From positions 124,001 to 188,000 of the forward strand of contig NZ_QOVF01000003.1 in assembly GCF_008365385.1 (NCBI RefSeq): a DNA stretch of 64,000 bases. The letters run 5' to 3'. Positions within the stretch are counted from its first letter, which is position 1, and every line of letters begins with the position of its first letter. Below the pieces are notes generated by a model, which saw nothing but the letters and a program-made list of their open reading frames with translations, was not told the origin of the DNA and did not search any database. Origin of the DNA: Halopseudomonas laoshanensis. GTDB lineage: Bacteria > Pseudomonadota > Gammaproteobacteria > Pseudomonadales > Pseudomonadaceae. This document shows, one piece after another, positions 11,581-19,577 of this stretch. The translations under genes were made by a program, and so were the position numbers.

Positions 11581-12780
11581 ATGACTGCCTATATCTATGA
11601 TGGTTTGCGCTCCCCCTTTGGCCGCCACGCCGGTGCTCTGGCCAGCGTGCGCCCCGATGACCTGCTCGCTGAAGTCATGCGCGCGCTGGTTGCCCGTAAT
11701 GGTTTTGAAGGTCGGGATTACGAAGATGTGATCATGGGTTGCACCAATCAGGCGGGCGAAGATGCGCGCAATATCGCGCGTCACGCCGGCCTGCTGGCCG
11801 GGCTGCCGCAAGAAGTCGCTGGCGTGACCGTGAACCGTCTGTGCGGCTCTGGTCTGGCGGCGATTCTGGATGCCTCGCGCGCGGTGAAAACCGGCGAAGG
11901 CGAGCTGTTTGTCGCTGGCGGTGCCGAGAGCATGAGCCGCGCGCCCTTTGTGATTGCCAAGAGCGAAAGTGCCTACTCACGCGATTTCCGCGCGTTCGAC
12001 AGCACCATCGGCGCGCGCTTCCCCAACCCCAAGGTGGAAGATGAATACGGCGATGACACCATGCCGCAAACCGCCGACAACGTTGCCGCCGATCTGGGTA
12101 TTACCCGCGAACAGGCCGACACTTACGCCGCGCGCAGCCAGGCATTGTATGAAGCAGCACGTGCCGATGGTTTTTTTGCCGAAGAAATCCACCCGATTGA
12201 AGTCTCCCAGGGCCGCAAGAAGCCAGCCAAGCTGGTGGATCAGGATGAGCATCCGCGTGCAGACAGCACCCTGGAAGTGCTTTCCAACCTGCGTTCGCTG
12301 TTCAAGGATGGCGTGGTCACTGCCGGCAACGCTTCCGGCGTGAATGACGGTGCAGCCGCGTTGCTGATTGGCTCTGAAGCTATTGGCCAGAAGTACGGCA
12401 TCAAGCCGCGGGCGAAGATTCTCGCCGGCGCTGTGTCCGGTGTCGCTCCGCGGGTGATGGGCCTGGGCCCGGTTGAAGCCTGCAAAAAGGCGCTGAGCCG
12501 TGCCGGCCTGAGCCTGGATGATATGGACGTGATCGAGATCAACGAAGCCTTCGCTTCCCAGGTTCTCGGCTGCGCCAAGCAACTGGGCATTGCCTTTGAC
12601 GATCCGCGCCTGAACCCGAACGGCGGCGCGATTGCCGTCGGCCACCCGCTCGGCGCCTCCGGTGCGCGTCTGACCCTGACTGCACTGCGTCAGCTGGAGC
12701 GTACCGGTAAGCGTTATGCGCTGGTCAGTCTGTGTATTGGTTTGGGTCAGGGTGTGGCTGCGGTTATCGAGCGCGTCTGA
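11581..12780 (+). CDS. Acetyl-CoA acyltransferase (thiolase), 3-oxoadipyl-CoA thiolase-like
   Basis: A 399-residue thiolase that cleaves a 3-oxoacyl-CoA with CoA to acetyl-CoA and a shortened acyl-CoA. All active-site elements are visible: nucleophile C88 in NRLCGSG, H355 in GGAIAVGHPLGASGAR and C385 in CIGLGQG. N-terminal features (YIYDGLRSPFGRHAGAL) and the overall sequence resemble PcaF/PaaJ-type 3-oxoadipyl-CoA thiolases more than FadA. It is translationally close to the dehydrogenase gene upstream and shares its operator. If the substrate is 3-oxoadipyl- or 3-oxopimeloyl-CoA, the product would be succinyl- or glutaryl-CoA. Substrate chain length cannot be read from sequence. Confidence 0.9.
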   Translation: MTAYIYDGLRSPFGRHAGALASVRPDDLLAEVMRALVARNGFEGRDYEDVIMGCTNQAGEDARNIARHAGLLAGLPQEVAGVTVNRLCGSGLAAILDASRAVKTGEGELFVAGGAESMSRAPFVIAKSESAYSRDFRAFDSTIGARFPNPKVEDEYGDDTMPQTADNVAADLGITREQADTYAARSQALYEAARADGFFAEEIHPIEVSQGRKKPAKLVDQDEHPRADSTLEVLSNLRSLFKDGVVTAGNASGVNDGAAALLIGSEAIGQKYGIKPRAKILAGAVSGVAPRVMGLGPVEACKKALSRAGLSLDDMDVIEINEAFASQVLGCAKQLGIAFDDPRLNPNGGAIAVGHPLGASGARLTLTALRQLERTGKRYALVSLCIGLGQGVAAVIERV

Positions 12781-12803
12781 TACCTGTCTGTTTTGTTCGT
12801 AAA

Positions 12804-12828
12804 CCCTTCGCGGCCTCGCCGCGAAGGG
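12804..12828 (+). terminator. Hairpin terminator after the thiolase gene
   Basis: CCCTTCGCGG and CCGCGAAGGG form a perfect 10-bp stem around a 5-base loop, 23 bases after the thiolase stop. There is no clear T-run after it, so termination efficiency is uncertain. Confidence 0.6.
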
Positions 12829-12921
12829 CTTCAAGCACCCATCCCGCCCCACTGAACTAAGCTCCCGCCTTGTTTTCTGATAAAGTGCTCCACCACATCC
12901 ACCCGTATAGTGAATGCATCA

Positions 12922-13224
12922 ATGCAACTGAACTCCAACCCGTTTGAATGGCTCGGCGAAGCCTTTGGTACCGTCATCCGCCTGTTGGTCGATAGCCTGG
13001 CATGGATCTTTGACGTGCTCGCTGGCGCCAGCTCCGCCTTTGTAAACGGTTTCTCCCGGGCACTGGGGGTCGACAGCAATATCTTCACCGTCATCTTTGT
13101 GGTGGTTGGCCTGATCATGATTTACGCAGGGGTTCGCGCCTTCCTGCACAAACGCATTTTTGGCGGCGTCATCTGGTGCTTGCTGGGTTTATGGTTGCTT
13201 AGCGCACTGATACGCTGGAGTTGA
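12922..13224 (+). CDS. Small inner-membrane protein of unknown function
   Basis: A 100-residue protein if the ATG at 12922 is used; a GTG at 12910 would add four residues and neither has a clear Shine-Dalgarno. It has an amphipathic or hydrophobic N-terminal part (about residues 10-45) and two clear membrane segments near 53-70 and 80-97 joined by a basic turn (RAFLHKRIFGG). This layout is common among small conserved proteobacterial membrane proteins. No catalytic motif is visible. It precedes the PEBP-family gene on the same strand by 40 bases. Confidence 0.65.
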   Translation: MQLNSNPFEWLGEAFGTVIRLLVDSLAWIFDVLAGASSAFVNGFSRALGVDSNIFTVIFVVVGLIMIYAGVRAFLHKRIFGGVIWCLLGLWLLSALIRWS

Positions 13225-13264
13225 TTCCAACCGAGTTTCACCTGGACTATTCGAGGAGAACGTT

Positions 13265-13747
13265 ATGGGTTTCGCATTCAGCAATGATCTACACCTGAGC
13301 AGCAGTGCTTTCGGTAACGAAGCGGCTATCCCCAGCAAGCATACCGGCGAGGGTGAAGATGTCTCCCCGGCGCTGAGCTGGAAGAAAGCTCCCGAAGGCA
13401 CCAAAAGCTATGCCGTGGTCTGCCATGACCCGGACGCGCCGCTGATCTCTGCCAACGGCACCTACGGCTTCGTACACTGGGTGCACTACAACATTCCGGG
13501 CTCGGTTACTTCGATCTCCGAAGGCTGTGATCAGCATACCCAGGGCAAGAACAACTTTGGCAAGACCGGTTACAACGGCCCCATGCCGCCCGAAGGCCAT
13601 GGCAAGCATCAGTATTACTTCTGGGTACTGGCGCTGGACAGCGAACTGAATCTGCCGGAAGGGCTGACATTGTGGGAGCTGCTGGCAAAGGTTGAACCGC
13701 ATTGCCTGGCGATGAACCGGCTGATCGGTACTTATCAGCGCGGCTAA
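13265..13747 (+). CDS. YbhB/YbcL-family PEBP-like protein
   Basis: A 160-residue protein of the phosphatidylethanolamine-binding (Raf kinase inhibitor-like) family. The family motifs are DPDAP at residues 55-59 and GYNGPMPPEGHGKHQYYF at about 100-117, which form the anion-binding pocket. There is no signal peptide, so it is cytoplasmic, like E. coli YbhB. A GAGGAGAA Shine-Dalgarno precedes the ATG. The physiological role of bacterial members is not established. It ends before a strong bidirectional hairpin. Confidence 0.92.
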   Translation: MGFAFSNDLHLSSSAFGNEAAIPSKHTGEGEDVSPALSWKKAPEGTKSYAVVCHDPDAPLISANGTYGFVHWVHYNIPGSVTSISEGCDQHTQGKNNFGKTGYNGPMPPEGHGKHQYYFWVLALDSELNLPEGLTLWELLAKVEPHCLAMNRLIGTYQRG

Positions 13748-13772
13748 CAAAGCACCCCCAACAAAGGCTCCG

Positions 13773-13800
13773 ACCAGGCCGAGGTCCATCTCGGCCTGGT
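13773..13800. terminator. Bidirectional hairpin terminator between convergent genes
   Basis: ACCAGGCCGAG and CTCGGCCTGGT form a perfect 11-bp stem with a 6-base loop, placed in the 56-base gap between the convergent PEBP and crotonase genes. It can serve both strands, though T-runs are weak. Confidence 0.7.
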
Positions 13801-13803
13801 GAT

Positions 13804-14475
13804 TTAGCTCAGGGTCAGCAGGGGCAGTATCCGCTCACGCAGCGGTGCGTTCATGCGCTGGCGGGTTTCCCGATAGGCTGTGCGATCCAGCGCAGCCAAT
13901 TCGGCGAGCTTGATGCGGGCCTTGCCCAGCAGTTGATCAGGAGCGGCTAGCTCATCCAGAAAACCGGCTTGCAGTGCCTGCGCAGGGTCCATCGACTCGG
14001 CCTGCAGTGCGCAGCGTGACAACCATTGCGGGGTTATGCGTTCCCGGGCCAGCTCCATCGCCGCCGGTGGCATGCTCATGCCAATCGCCACTTCATTCAA
14101 GCCCGTAGTAAAGGCGCCATCAGCACCCAATCGATAATCGGCCAGCAGCAACATGAATGCCGCCTTGGCCATGCAATGACCGGTACTGGCAATCACTACA
14201 GGGGCCGGGTGATCGAGCAGCGCCAGTGTCAGCCGGTCGCCGGCGGCGCGCATGGCATCGCGTGCCGGGCCGCCCGCGTCAATCACCTTGCGATCGTAAC
14301 CGGCGCTGAAAATACCCTCGCGGCCGACAATCAGCACCGCGCAGTCGGCTTGAGCAGCTTGATCCAGCGCGGCCAGCAGATACTCGATCATCACCTGCGA
14401 CAGGGCATTGACCTTGCCGTCATTCAGCGTGATCTCGGCCATGCCATCACGGGTGGCCATGCTCAGGCCGCTCAT
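13804..14475 (-). CDS. Crotonase-fold enoyl-CoA hydratase/isomerase-like protein
   Basis: A 223-residue crotonase-superfamily protein, shorter than the usual 255-265. The acyl-CoA oxyanion-hole strands are visible: GREGIFSAGYD near residues 51-61 and GHCMAKAAFMLLLADYRLG near 97-115. The second region reads GHCMAKA instead of the common GxxxGGG, and only one of the two hydratase glutamates is obvious (NEVAIGM). The reaction may therefore be isomerisation or hydrolysis rather than hydration. Its start overlaps the ligase stop by 4 bases (ATGA), so the two are translationally coupled. PimE of the pimelate operon is a possible counterpart, by context only. Confidence 0.8.
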   Translation of the reverse strand: MSGLSMATRDGMAEITLNDGKVNALSQVMIEYLLAALDQAAQADCAVLIVGREGIFSAGYDRKVIDAGGPARDAMRAAGDRLTLALLDHPAPVVIASTGHCMAKAAFMLLLADYRLGADGAFTTGLNEVAIGMSMPPAAMELARERITPQWLSRCALQAESMDPAQALQAGFLDELAAPDQLLGKARIKLAELAALDRTAYRETRQRMNAPLRERILPLLTLS

Positions 14476-16100
14476 GAGGCCGCCCGCGCTTCGTCACGCA
14501 ATACGCGGCGTAGCAGCTTGCCTACGGTGGACTTGGGCAGATCGTCGCGGATTTCCACGGTGCTCGGTACCTTGTAACCGGTCAGATGCTCGCGGCAATG
14601 GGCGATGATCTCGGCCTGGCCCAACTTGGGATCATGCAGGCTGACGAACAGCTTGATCGACTCACCCTTCTTCTCGTCCGGCACGCCCACAGCGACGCAC
14701 TCGCGAATACCAGCGTGGCGCATGACGGCGTCTTCGACTTCATTGGGGTAGACGTTGAAACCGGAGACCAGAATCATGTCTTTCTTGCGATCAACCAGCT
14801 TGAGAAAGCCCTCTTCATCGATGACGCCAACGTCGCCGGTTTTCAGCCAGCCATCAGCGAAGGTCTCGGCCGTGGCCTCGGGGCGCTGCCAATAGCCCTG
14901 CATCACCTGTGGACCACGGATCAGCAGTTCGCCGGGCTCGCCGCGGGGCGTTTCCTGGCCATCGTCGTCGACCGTCTTCATCTCGGTATCGATTACCGCC
15001 TTGCCGATAAAGCCTTCTTTATAGGGCGTGAACGCGGTGGAAGCGACAACCACCGGCGAGGTTTCCGTCAGACCGTAGCCTTCACGCACGACACTGCCGG
15101 TACGCTCGAACCAACGCCGTGCGATCTCGGTATTCAGCGGAGCGCCGCCGGAGTTGACCCACTTGAGATGCGAGAAGTCGATGCTGTCGAAATCCGGATG
15201 CGCCATCAGCGACACGAACAACGAATTGATGCCGGTCAGCAGCGTGATCCGATGCCGCTTGAGGTCGCCGATCATGCCGTCCAGATCGCGCGGATTGGTG
15301 ATCAAAATGCTGTGGAAGCCGGTGAATACAGAGGCTATGCAGTTCGCGGTAAAAGCGAAGATATGGTACAGCGGCAGCGGCGAGACGCGGACTTCGTTGC
15401 CGTACTCCACATCCCCGGGCTTGATTACATCGACTGCCTGCAGCACGTTGCTGAGAATATTCCGGTGGCTGAGCATCGCACCCTTGGATACGCCCGTAGT
15501 GCCGCCGGTGTATTGCAGAATCGCCAGATCATCCAGGCCCTGTTCGGGGCTGACGGCCGGTTGCTGCGCGCCTTCGCGCAGGGCCAACATAAAGCGCGTG
15601 AGATCCGCCTCGTCCGACTCGAACACCGGTTGGGTCATATCGTCCATGCTGGTCACGATCAGCTTTTCAATCTGCGTCTCTGGCTGGATCTTGCGCACCA
15701 TGGGCAGCAGCTTGTCGAGCACGATCAGCGCGCGGGCGCCGGAATCGGCAAACTGATGGCGGGTTTCGAACGGCGTGTATTGCGGGTTGGTGTTGACGAT
15801 AACCAGGCCGGCTTTCAGTGCCGCAAAAATGCTGATGGTGTATTGCAGCAAGTTAGGCAGCTGGATGGCGATGCGCTCGCCCGGCTGCAAGCCGAGGGGA
15901 CCGCGCAGGTATCGCGCCAGCGCGTCCGCCTTGGCATCCAGGTCATTAAAGGAAAGGGTGTCCATGCCACAGGAGAAGGCGGGCTTGTCGGCGTAGTCCT
16001 GGCAGGCCTTGGTCAGAACATCAGCAAGGCTGGTGTGACCCAACTGCGCCAGTTGAGTGCTGACGATAGTGCCGACAGGGGAATGAGCGGGTGTTGACAT
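14472..16100 (-). CDS. AMP-forming acyl-CoA ligase, FadD/PimA-like
   Basis: A 542-residue member of the ANL adenylating family that activates a carboxylic acid to its CoA thioester using ATP. The phosphate-binding motif YTGGTTGVSKG is near residues 197-207. The hinge motif GDVGVIDEEGFLKLVDRKKD is near 420-440. The conserved C-terminal lysine region is PKSTVGKLLRR near 525. The start has AGAGG well placed. It leads a two-gene operon with the crotonase and is divergent from the IclR gene, with operator-like palindromes between them. Long- or medium-chain fatty acids and dicarboxylic acids are all possible substrates. Confidence 0.9.
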   Translation of the reverse strand: MSTPAHSPVGTIVSTQLAQLGHTSLADVLTKACQDYADKPAFSCGMDTLSFNDLDAKADALARYLRGPLGLQPGERIAIQLPNLLQYTISIFAALKAGLVIVNTNPQYTPFETRHQFADSGARALIVLDKLLPMVRKIQPETQIEKLIVTSMDDMTQPVFESDEADLTRFMLALREGAQQPAVSPEQGLDDLAILQYTGGTTGVSKGAMLSHRNILSNVLQAVDVIKPGDVEYGNEVRVSPLPLYHIFAFTANCIASVFTGFHSILITNPRDLDGMIGDLKRHRITLLTGINSLFVSLMAHPDFDSIDFSHLKWVNSGGAPLNTEIARRWFERTGSVVREGYGLTETSPVVVASTAFTPYKEGFIGKAVIDTEMKTVDDDGQETPRGEPGELLIRGPQVMQGYWQRPEATAETFADGWLKTGDVGVIDEEGFLKLVDRKKDMILVSGFNVYPNEVEDAVMRHAGIRECVAVGVPDEKKGESIKLFVSLHDPKLGQAEIIAHCREHLTGYKVPSTVEIRDDLPKSTVGKLLRRVLRDEARAAS

Positions 16101-16123
16101 GGAAACCTCTTATCGAATCATTA

Positions 16124-16138
16124 TTTTGCACAGCGGAA
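16124..16138. promoter_or_regulatory. Putative IclR-type operator, ligase side of the divergent gap
   Basis: The site reads TTTTGC-ACA-GCGGAA, with a perfect right half and two mismatches in the left half against TTCCGC-N3-GCGGAA. It is 24 bases upstream of the ligase ATG, where it could block that promoter. Confidence 0.5.
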
Positions 16139-16205
16139 TACAATACCAAAAAGATGCTATTCTATCGTCTAACGCTGTGCAATCATTGAGACAAAACTGC
16201 TTGCA

Positions 16206-16220
16206 TACCGCTATGCAGAA
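16206..16220. promoter_or_regulatory. Putative IclR-type operator, regulator side of the divergent gap
   Basis: The site reads TACCGC-TAT-GCAGAA, one mismatch in each half against the consensus. It overlaps a second inverted repeat TGCATA/TATGCA (16202-16217). Position upstream of iclR suggests autoregulation. A still weaker match (TAACGC-TGT-GC) lies near 16170. Confidence 0.4.
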
Positions 16221-16352
16221 CGGCCATATCTGCTATGGTTCTGACTCTGTGTGCAACAATAATAGACTGATGTCGAACAATAGGTTTGGAGACGTGCTGG
16301 CTCCCAAGCAAGGCCTTTGTTTCGATTGATAAGATCACAAGGTTAATGCCCC

Positions 16353-17147
16353 ATGAATGACGATCTCGAACTACTCAAGGAACCCGCTGTAGCCAAGGAC
16401 CGCAAGTTTGTCGAGGCGTTATCGCGCGGGCTGGACGTATTGCGCGCCTTCAGCCAGGGCGCGGTGGTCATGGGCAATCAGGACATCGCTCGCATCACCG
16501 GGCTGCCCAAGCCTACCGTATCGCGTATGACCTATACCCTGACCAAGCTGGGTTACCTGAGCTATTCGCCGCAGCTGGAAAAGTACCAGCTGGATTCCGG
16601 GGTGTTGGCGCTGGGCTATGCTTATGTGTCCAATCTGCGCGTGCGCCAACTGGCCAAGCCGTATATGGATGAATTCGCCCGCTCGACCAATACCTCTGTG
16701 GGCCTGACCTGCCGTGATCGTCTGTCGATGATCTACGTCGAGAACTGCCGGCCGGCGGAATCCACCTCGTTGCGTATGGATGTTGGCGTCCGCCTGCCGC
16801 TGGCCACCACCGCCGCCGGCCGCGCCTACCTGGCTGCGATGAAAGATGATGAACGCAGCCACGTGCTGGATGCCCTCGCCGCCCGCAACCCGGATAACTG
16901 GACCGAAATGCATGCACAGCTGATGGACAGTTTCGAAGACTATCGTCAGCACGGTTTCTGCCTGTCGCTGGGTAACTGGGACCGTAATGTAAACGCCGCC
17001 GGCGTACCCCTGTTTCTGCAGGACGGCACCATCATGGCCCTGACCTGCGGCGCACCCTCTTATCTGGTTTCGGAAGAGAAGGTCAAAAATCAGCTGGCGC
17101 ACCAGTTGGCCATGCTCGCTCGCGACATCGAACGCCTCGGGGTGTGA
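16353..17147 (+). CDS. IclR-family transcriptional regulator
   Basis: A 264-residue DNA-binding regulator. The winged helix-turn-helix lies at residues 20-80, with the recognition helix in GLPKPTVSRMTYTLTKLGYL (50-69). The C-terminal IclR effector domain spans about 90-260, with the family's RLPLATTAAGRAYLAAM segment. It is divergent from the ligase operon and sits between two beta-oxidation operons. Palindromes TTCCGC-N3-GCGGAA occur in its own upstream gap and before three other operons here. It is therefore the likely regulator of the whole 10-27 kb catabolic set, sensing the substrate or a CoA intermediate. That assignment is inference. Confidence 0.92.
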   Translation: MNDDLELLKEPAVAKDRKFVEALSRGLDVLRAFSQGAVVMGNQDIARITGLPKPTVSRMTYTLTKLGYLSYSPQLEKYQLDSGVLALGYAYVSNLRVRQLAKPYMDEFARSTNTSVGLTCRDRLSMIYVENCRPAESTSLRMDVGVRLPLATTAAGRAYLAAMKDDERSHVLDALAARNPDNWTEMHAQLMDSFEDYRQHGFCLSLGNWDRNVNAAGVPLFLQDGTIMALTCGAPSYLVSEEKVKNQLAHQLAMLARDIERLGV

Positions 17148-17151
17148 GCCG

Positions 17152-17173
17152 CAGCCCTCGCGAGCGAGGGCTG
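17152..17173 (+). terminator. Hairpin terminator after iclR-family gene
   Basis: CAGCCCTCGC and GCGAGGGCTG are exact inverted arms separated by GA, starting 5 bases after the stop codon. No T-run follows. Confidence 0.55.
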
Positions 17174-17244
17174 ACCATCATCTTGGCTAATCTGTATACA
17201 TTTCGCTAAAACACGGGCATCGACAACGGCTTTGTTTTTTTGTA

Positions 17245-17259
17245 TTTTGCCTAGCGGAA
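17245..17259. promoter_or_regulatory. Putative IclR-type operator, distal site before the PimF-like gene
   Basis: The site reads TTTTGC-CTA-GCGGAA. It has the same arms as the site at 16124, and lies 147 bases before the start codon at 17406. Confidence 0.5.
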
Positions 17260-17272
17260 CACGGTTTCATTA

Positions 17273-17287
17273 TTTCGCATAGTGAAA
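17273..17287. promoter_or_regulatory. Putative IclR-type operator, proximal site before the PimF-like gene
   Basis: The site reads TTTCGC-ATA-GTGAAA, an imperfect copy of the palindrome. Its centre is 28 bases from the site at 17245, which would suit binding of two dimers. A further half-site TTTCGC is at 17201-17206. Confidence 0.45.
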
Positions 17288-17405
17288 CACCTTTTTGAAT
17301 CAGGCGTTATTTGAACAAGCCGCTGCAAACTGCTGTCGACTTATTTACAGCGTTTCATAACCCGCCAGCGGATTACTCAAAGGCGCTCACACTCGGAGAT
17401 TTAGC

Positions 17406-19499
17406 ATGTCGGACGTGGTCACACTGGAAAGACAGGGCGCCATTGCGGTCGTCAGAGTCAATAATCCACCCGTCAACGCGCTGGGCATTGCCGTGCGTGA
17501 AGGTCTTCAGGACAGCTTCAAGGCAGCCGAAGCCGATCCGCAGGTCAAGGCCATCGTGCTGGTCTGCGAGGGTTCGACCTTTATCGCCGGCGCCGACATC
17601 AAGGAATTCGGCAAGCCGCCAAAATCCCCAGGCCTGCCCGAAGTGGTCAGCGGCATCGAAGCGGGCAGCAAGCCCAGCGTCGCCGTGATCCATGGCACCG
17701 CACTGGGTGGTGGTCTGGAAGTGGCAGTCAGCTGCCATTACCGCATCGCGCTGAAAAGCGCCAAGGTCGGCCTGCCGGAAGTGAAGCTCGGCCTGTTGCC
17801 GGGTGCCGGTGGTACTCAGCGTCTGCCACGCCTGGTCGGTGTCGAGAAAGCCCTGGACATGATTGTCAGCGGCAACCCGATCAGCGCCAGCGAAGCCCTG
17901 GAACTGGGCGTGATTGATGAACTGGTTGACGGCGACCTGACCGCTGCTGGCATCGCCTTCGCCGAGAAACTGATTGCCGATGGCAAGGGTGCACGCCGCA
18001 CCGGCGAGCGCACCGACAAGCTCGATGGCATCGACAATGCCGCCCTGGTTGCCGCCAAGCGCGCCGAAGTCGAGAAGAAAACCCCTGGTTTGTTCTCGCC
18101 CCAGCGCTGCATCTCTGCTGTTGAGGCGTCCTTTACCCTGCCGCTGGAAGAAGGTCTCAAGCGCGAGCGCGAACTGTTCGGCGAGTGTCTGGTATCGCCG
18201 CAGCGCAGCGCACTGGTGCATGCCTTCTTTACCGAGCGTCTGGCGTCGAAGATCGACGATCTGCCGAAGGACACCCCGGTACGCGAGATCAATTCCGCAG
18301 CCGTTATCGGTGGCGGCACCATGGGCGTCGGTATTGCCCTGTGTTTTGCCAACGTCGGTATTCCAGTGAAGATTCTGGAAGTCAGCGACGAGGCCATGGA
18401 CAAAGCCATGGAGCGTTGCCGCGATACCTACATGATGAGCGTCAAGCGCGGCAGCCTGACCGAAGACGCGATGAACAAGCGTCTGACCCTGGTCGAAGGC
18501 GTTACCGACTATGCGGACCTGTCCGGTGTTGATCTGGTGGTCGAAGCCGTATTTGAAGAGATGGGCGTCAAGCAGAAGGTCTTTGAAGCGCTGGATACCC
18601 ATTGCAAGCCCGGCGCTATCCTGGCCAGCAACACCTCATCGCTGGACCTGAACCAGATTGCCGAGTTCACCAAGCGTCCGCAGGACGTAGTGGGCCTGCA
18701 TTTCTTCAGCCCGGCCAACGTCATGCGCCTGCTGGAAGTGGTGCGCGGCGAGAAGACTGCCAACGACGTACTGGCGACCGCCATGGCGATCGGCAAGAAG
18801 CTGAAGAAAGTGGCTGTGCCGGTGGGCGTGTGCGACGGCTTTGTCGGCAACCGCATGGTCTTCCAATACGGTCGCGAATCTGAATTCCTGCTGGAAGAAG
18901 GCGCCACCCCGGCCCAGGTCGATGGCGCGCTGCGCAAGTTCGGCATGGCTATGGGTCCTTTTGCGATGCGCGATCTGTCCGGCCTGGATATTGGCCTGAG
19001 CATCCGTACCCGCCAGCGTCAGACCCTGCCGGCCGAGTTCAAGTTGCCGACCATCCTGGACAAGATGGCTGCAGCCGGTATGCTCGGTCAGAAGACCGGC
19101 AAAGGTTTTTATGTATACGAAAAGGGTTCGCGTACCCCGCTGAACAACCCTGAACTGCCGGCCATCCTCGAGGCTGCTTCAAAAGAGCAAGGCATCGAGC
19201 GCCGTGAACTGACTGACGAGTATATTCTTGAGCGCACCTTGTTTGCGCTGATCAACGAGGGCGCGAAGATCCTCGAAGAAGGCATTGCCCAGCGCAGCAG
19301 CGATATCGACGTGATCTACATAAATGGCTACGGTTTCCCTGCCCACCAGGGTGGCCCGATGTTCTATGCTGATAGTCTTGGACTGGATCATGTTTACAAC
19401 CGGATTTGCGAATTCCACAAGCAGCACGGTGCCTGGTGGAAGCCGGCCCCATTGCTGGAAAAGCTGGCCAAGGAAGGTCGCAAGTTCGCTGATCTCTGA
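17406..19499 (+). CDS. Fused enoyl-CoA hydratase / 3-hydroxyacyl-CoA dehydrogenase, FadB/FadJ/PimF-like
   Basis: A 697-residue bifunctional enzyme of beta-oxidation. Residues 1-190 are a crotonase domain with oxyanion-hole segments (STFIAGADIKEFG near 58-70 and GTALGGGLEVAVSCHYRIA near 98-116). The NAD-binding Rossmann motif GGGTMG begins near residue 302. Two C-terminal dehydrogenase domains follow (about 480-575 and 610-695). Length and domain order match PimF of Rhodopseudomonas palustris and peroxisomal-type multifunctional enzymes. GGAG is 8 bases before the ATG. Two operator-like palindromes lie upstream, and the acyl-CoA dehydrogenase genes follow after a hairpin. Chain-length preference is unknown. 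Confidence 0.92.
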   Translation: MSDVVTLERQGAIAVVRVNNPPVNALGIAVREGLQDSFKAAEADPQVKAIVLVCEGSTFIAGADIKEFGKPPKSPGLPEVVSGIEAGSKPSVAVIHGTALGGGLEVAVSCHYRIALKSAKVGLPEVKLGLLPGAGGTQRLPRLVGVEKALDMIVSGNPISASEALELGVIDELVDGDLTAAGIAFAEKLIADGKGARRTGERTDKLDGIDNAALVAAKRAEVEKKTPGLFSPQRCISAVEASFTLPLEEGLKRERELFGECLVSPQRSALVHAFFTERLASKIDDLPKDTPVREINSAAVIGGGTMGVGIALCFANVGIPVKILEVSDEAMDKAMERCRDTYMMSVKRGSLTEDAMNKRLTLVEGVTDYADLSGVDLVVEAVFEEMGVKQKVFEALDTHCKPGAILASNTSSLDLNQIAEFTKRPQDVVGLHFFSPANVMRLLEVVRGEKTANDVLATAMAIGKKLKKVAVPVGVCDGFVGNRMVFQYGRESEFLLEEGATPAQVDGALRKFGMAMGPFAMRDLSGLDIGLSIRTRQRQTLPAEFKLPTILDKMAAAGMLGQKTGKGFYVYEKGSRTPLNNPELPAILEAASKEQGIERRELTDEYILERTLFALINEGAKILEEGIAQRSSDIDVIYINGYGFPAHQGGPMFYADSLGLDHVYNRICEFHKQHGAWWKPAPLLEKLAKEGRKFADL

Positions 19500-19522
19500 A
19501 CTTATAAGTACAGATAAAATCG

Positions 19523-19548
19523 GCCCCCGAGCACTGAGTGCCGGGGGC
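19523..19548 (+). terminator. Intercistronic hairpin between the PimF-like and PimC-like genes
   Basis: GCCCCCG and CGGGGGC enclose a second stem, GCAC-TGA-GTGC, 23 bases after the stop at 19499. There is no T-run, so it may act as a partial terminator or an mRNA-end stabiliser within one operon rather than a full stop. Confidence 0.5.
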
Positions 19549-19577
19549 TCGTATTCGCTTTATAACGAGGACCTTAC

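Noticed and set aside
10061-12780. Phenylacetate (paa) degradation operon
   Set aside because: Only PaaH- and PaaJ-like enzymes are present; there is no PaaABCDE oxygenase, PaaK, PaaZ or PaaG, so the pair is better explained by dicarboxyl-CoA beta-oxidation.
14586-16097. 503-codon plus-strand reading frame opposite the acyl-CoA ligase gene
   Set aside because: It lies wholly opposite a gene with intact ligase motifs and its translation (rich in His, Gln, Arg, Gly) has no family features.
16099-16329. 76-codon frame in the ligase/iclR divergent gap
   Set aside because: The gap holds promoters and operator-like palindromes, and the predicted peptide has no family features or Shine-Dalgarno.
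17311-17688. 125-codon plus-strand frame upstream of and into the PimF-like gene
   Set aside because: It is out of frame with the enzyme and runs through its conserved crotonase start; composition is that of a shifted frame.
17373-18602. 409-codon minus-strand reading frame opposite the PimF-like gene
   Set aside because: Same codon-structure shadow effect; no motif and no start site.
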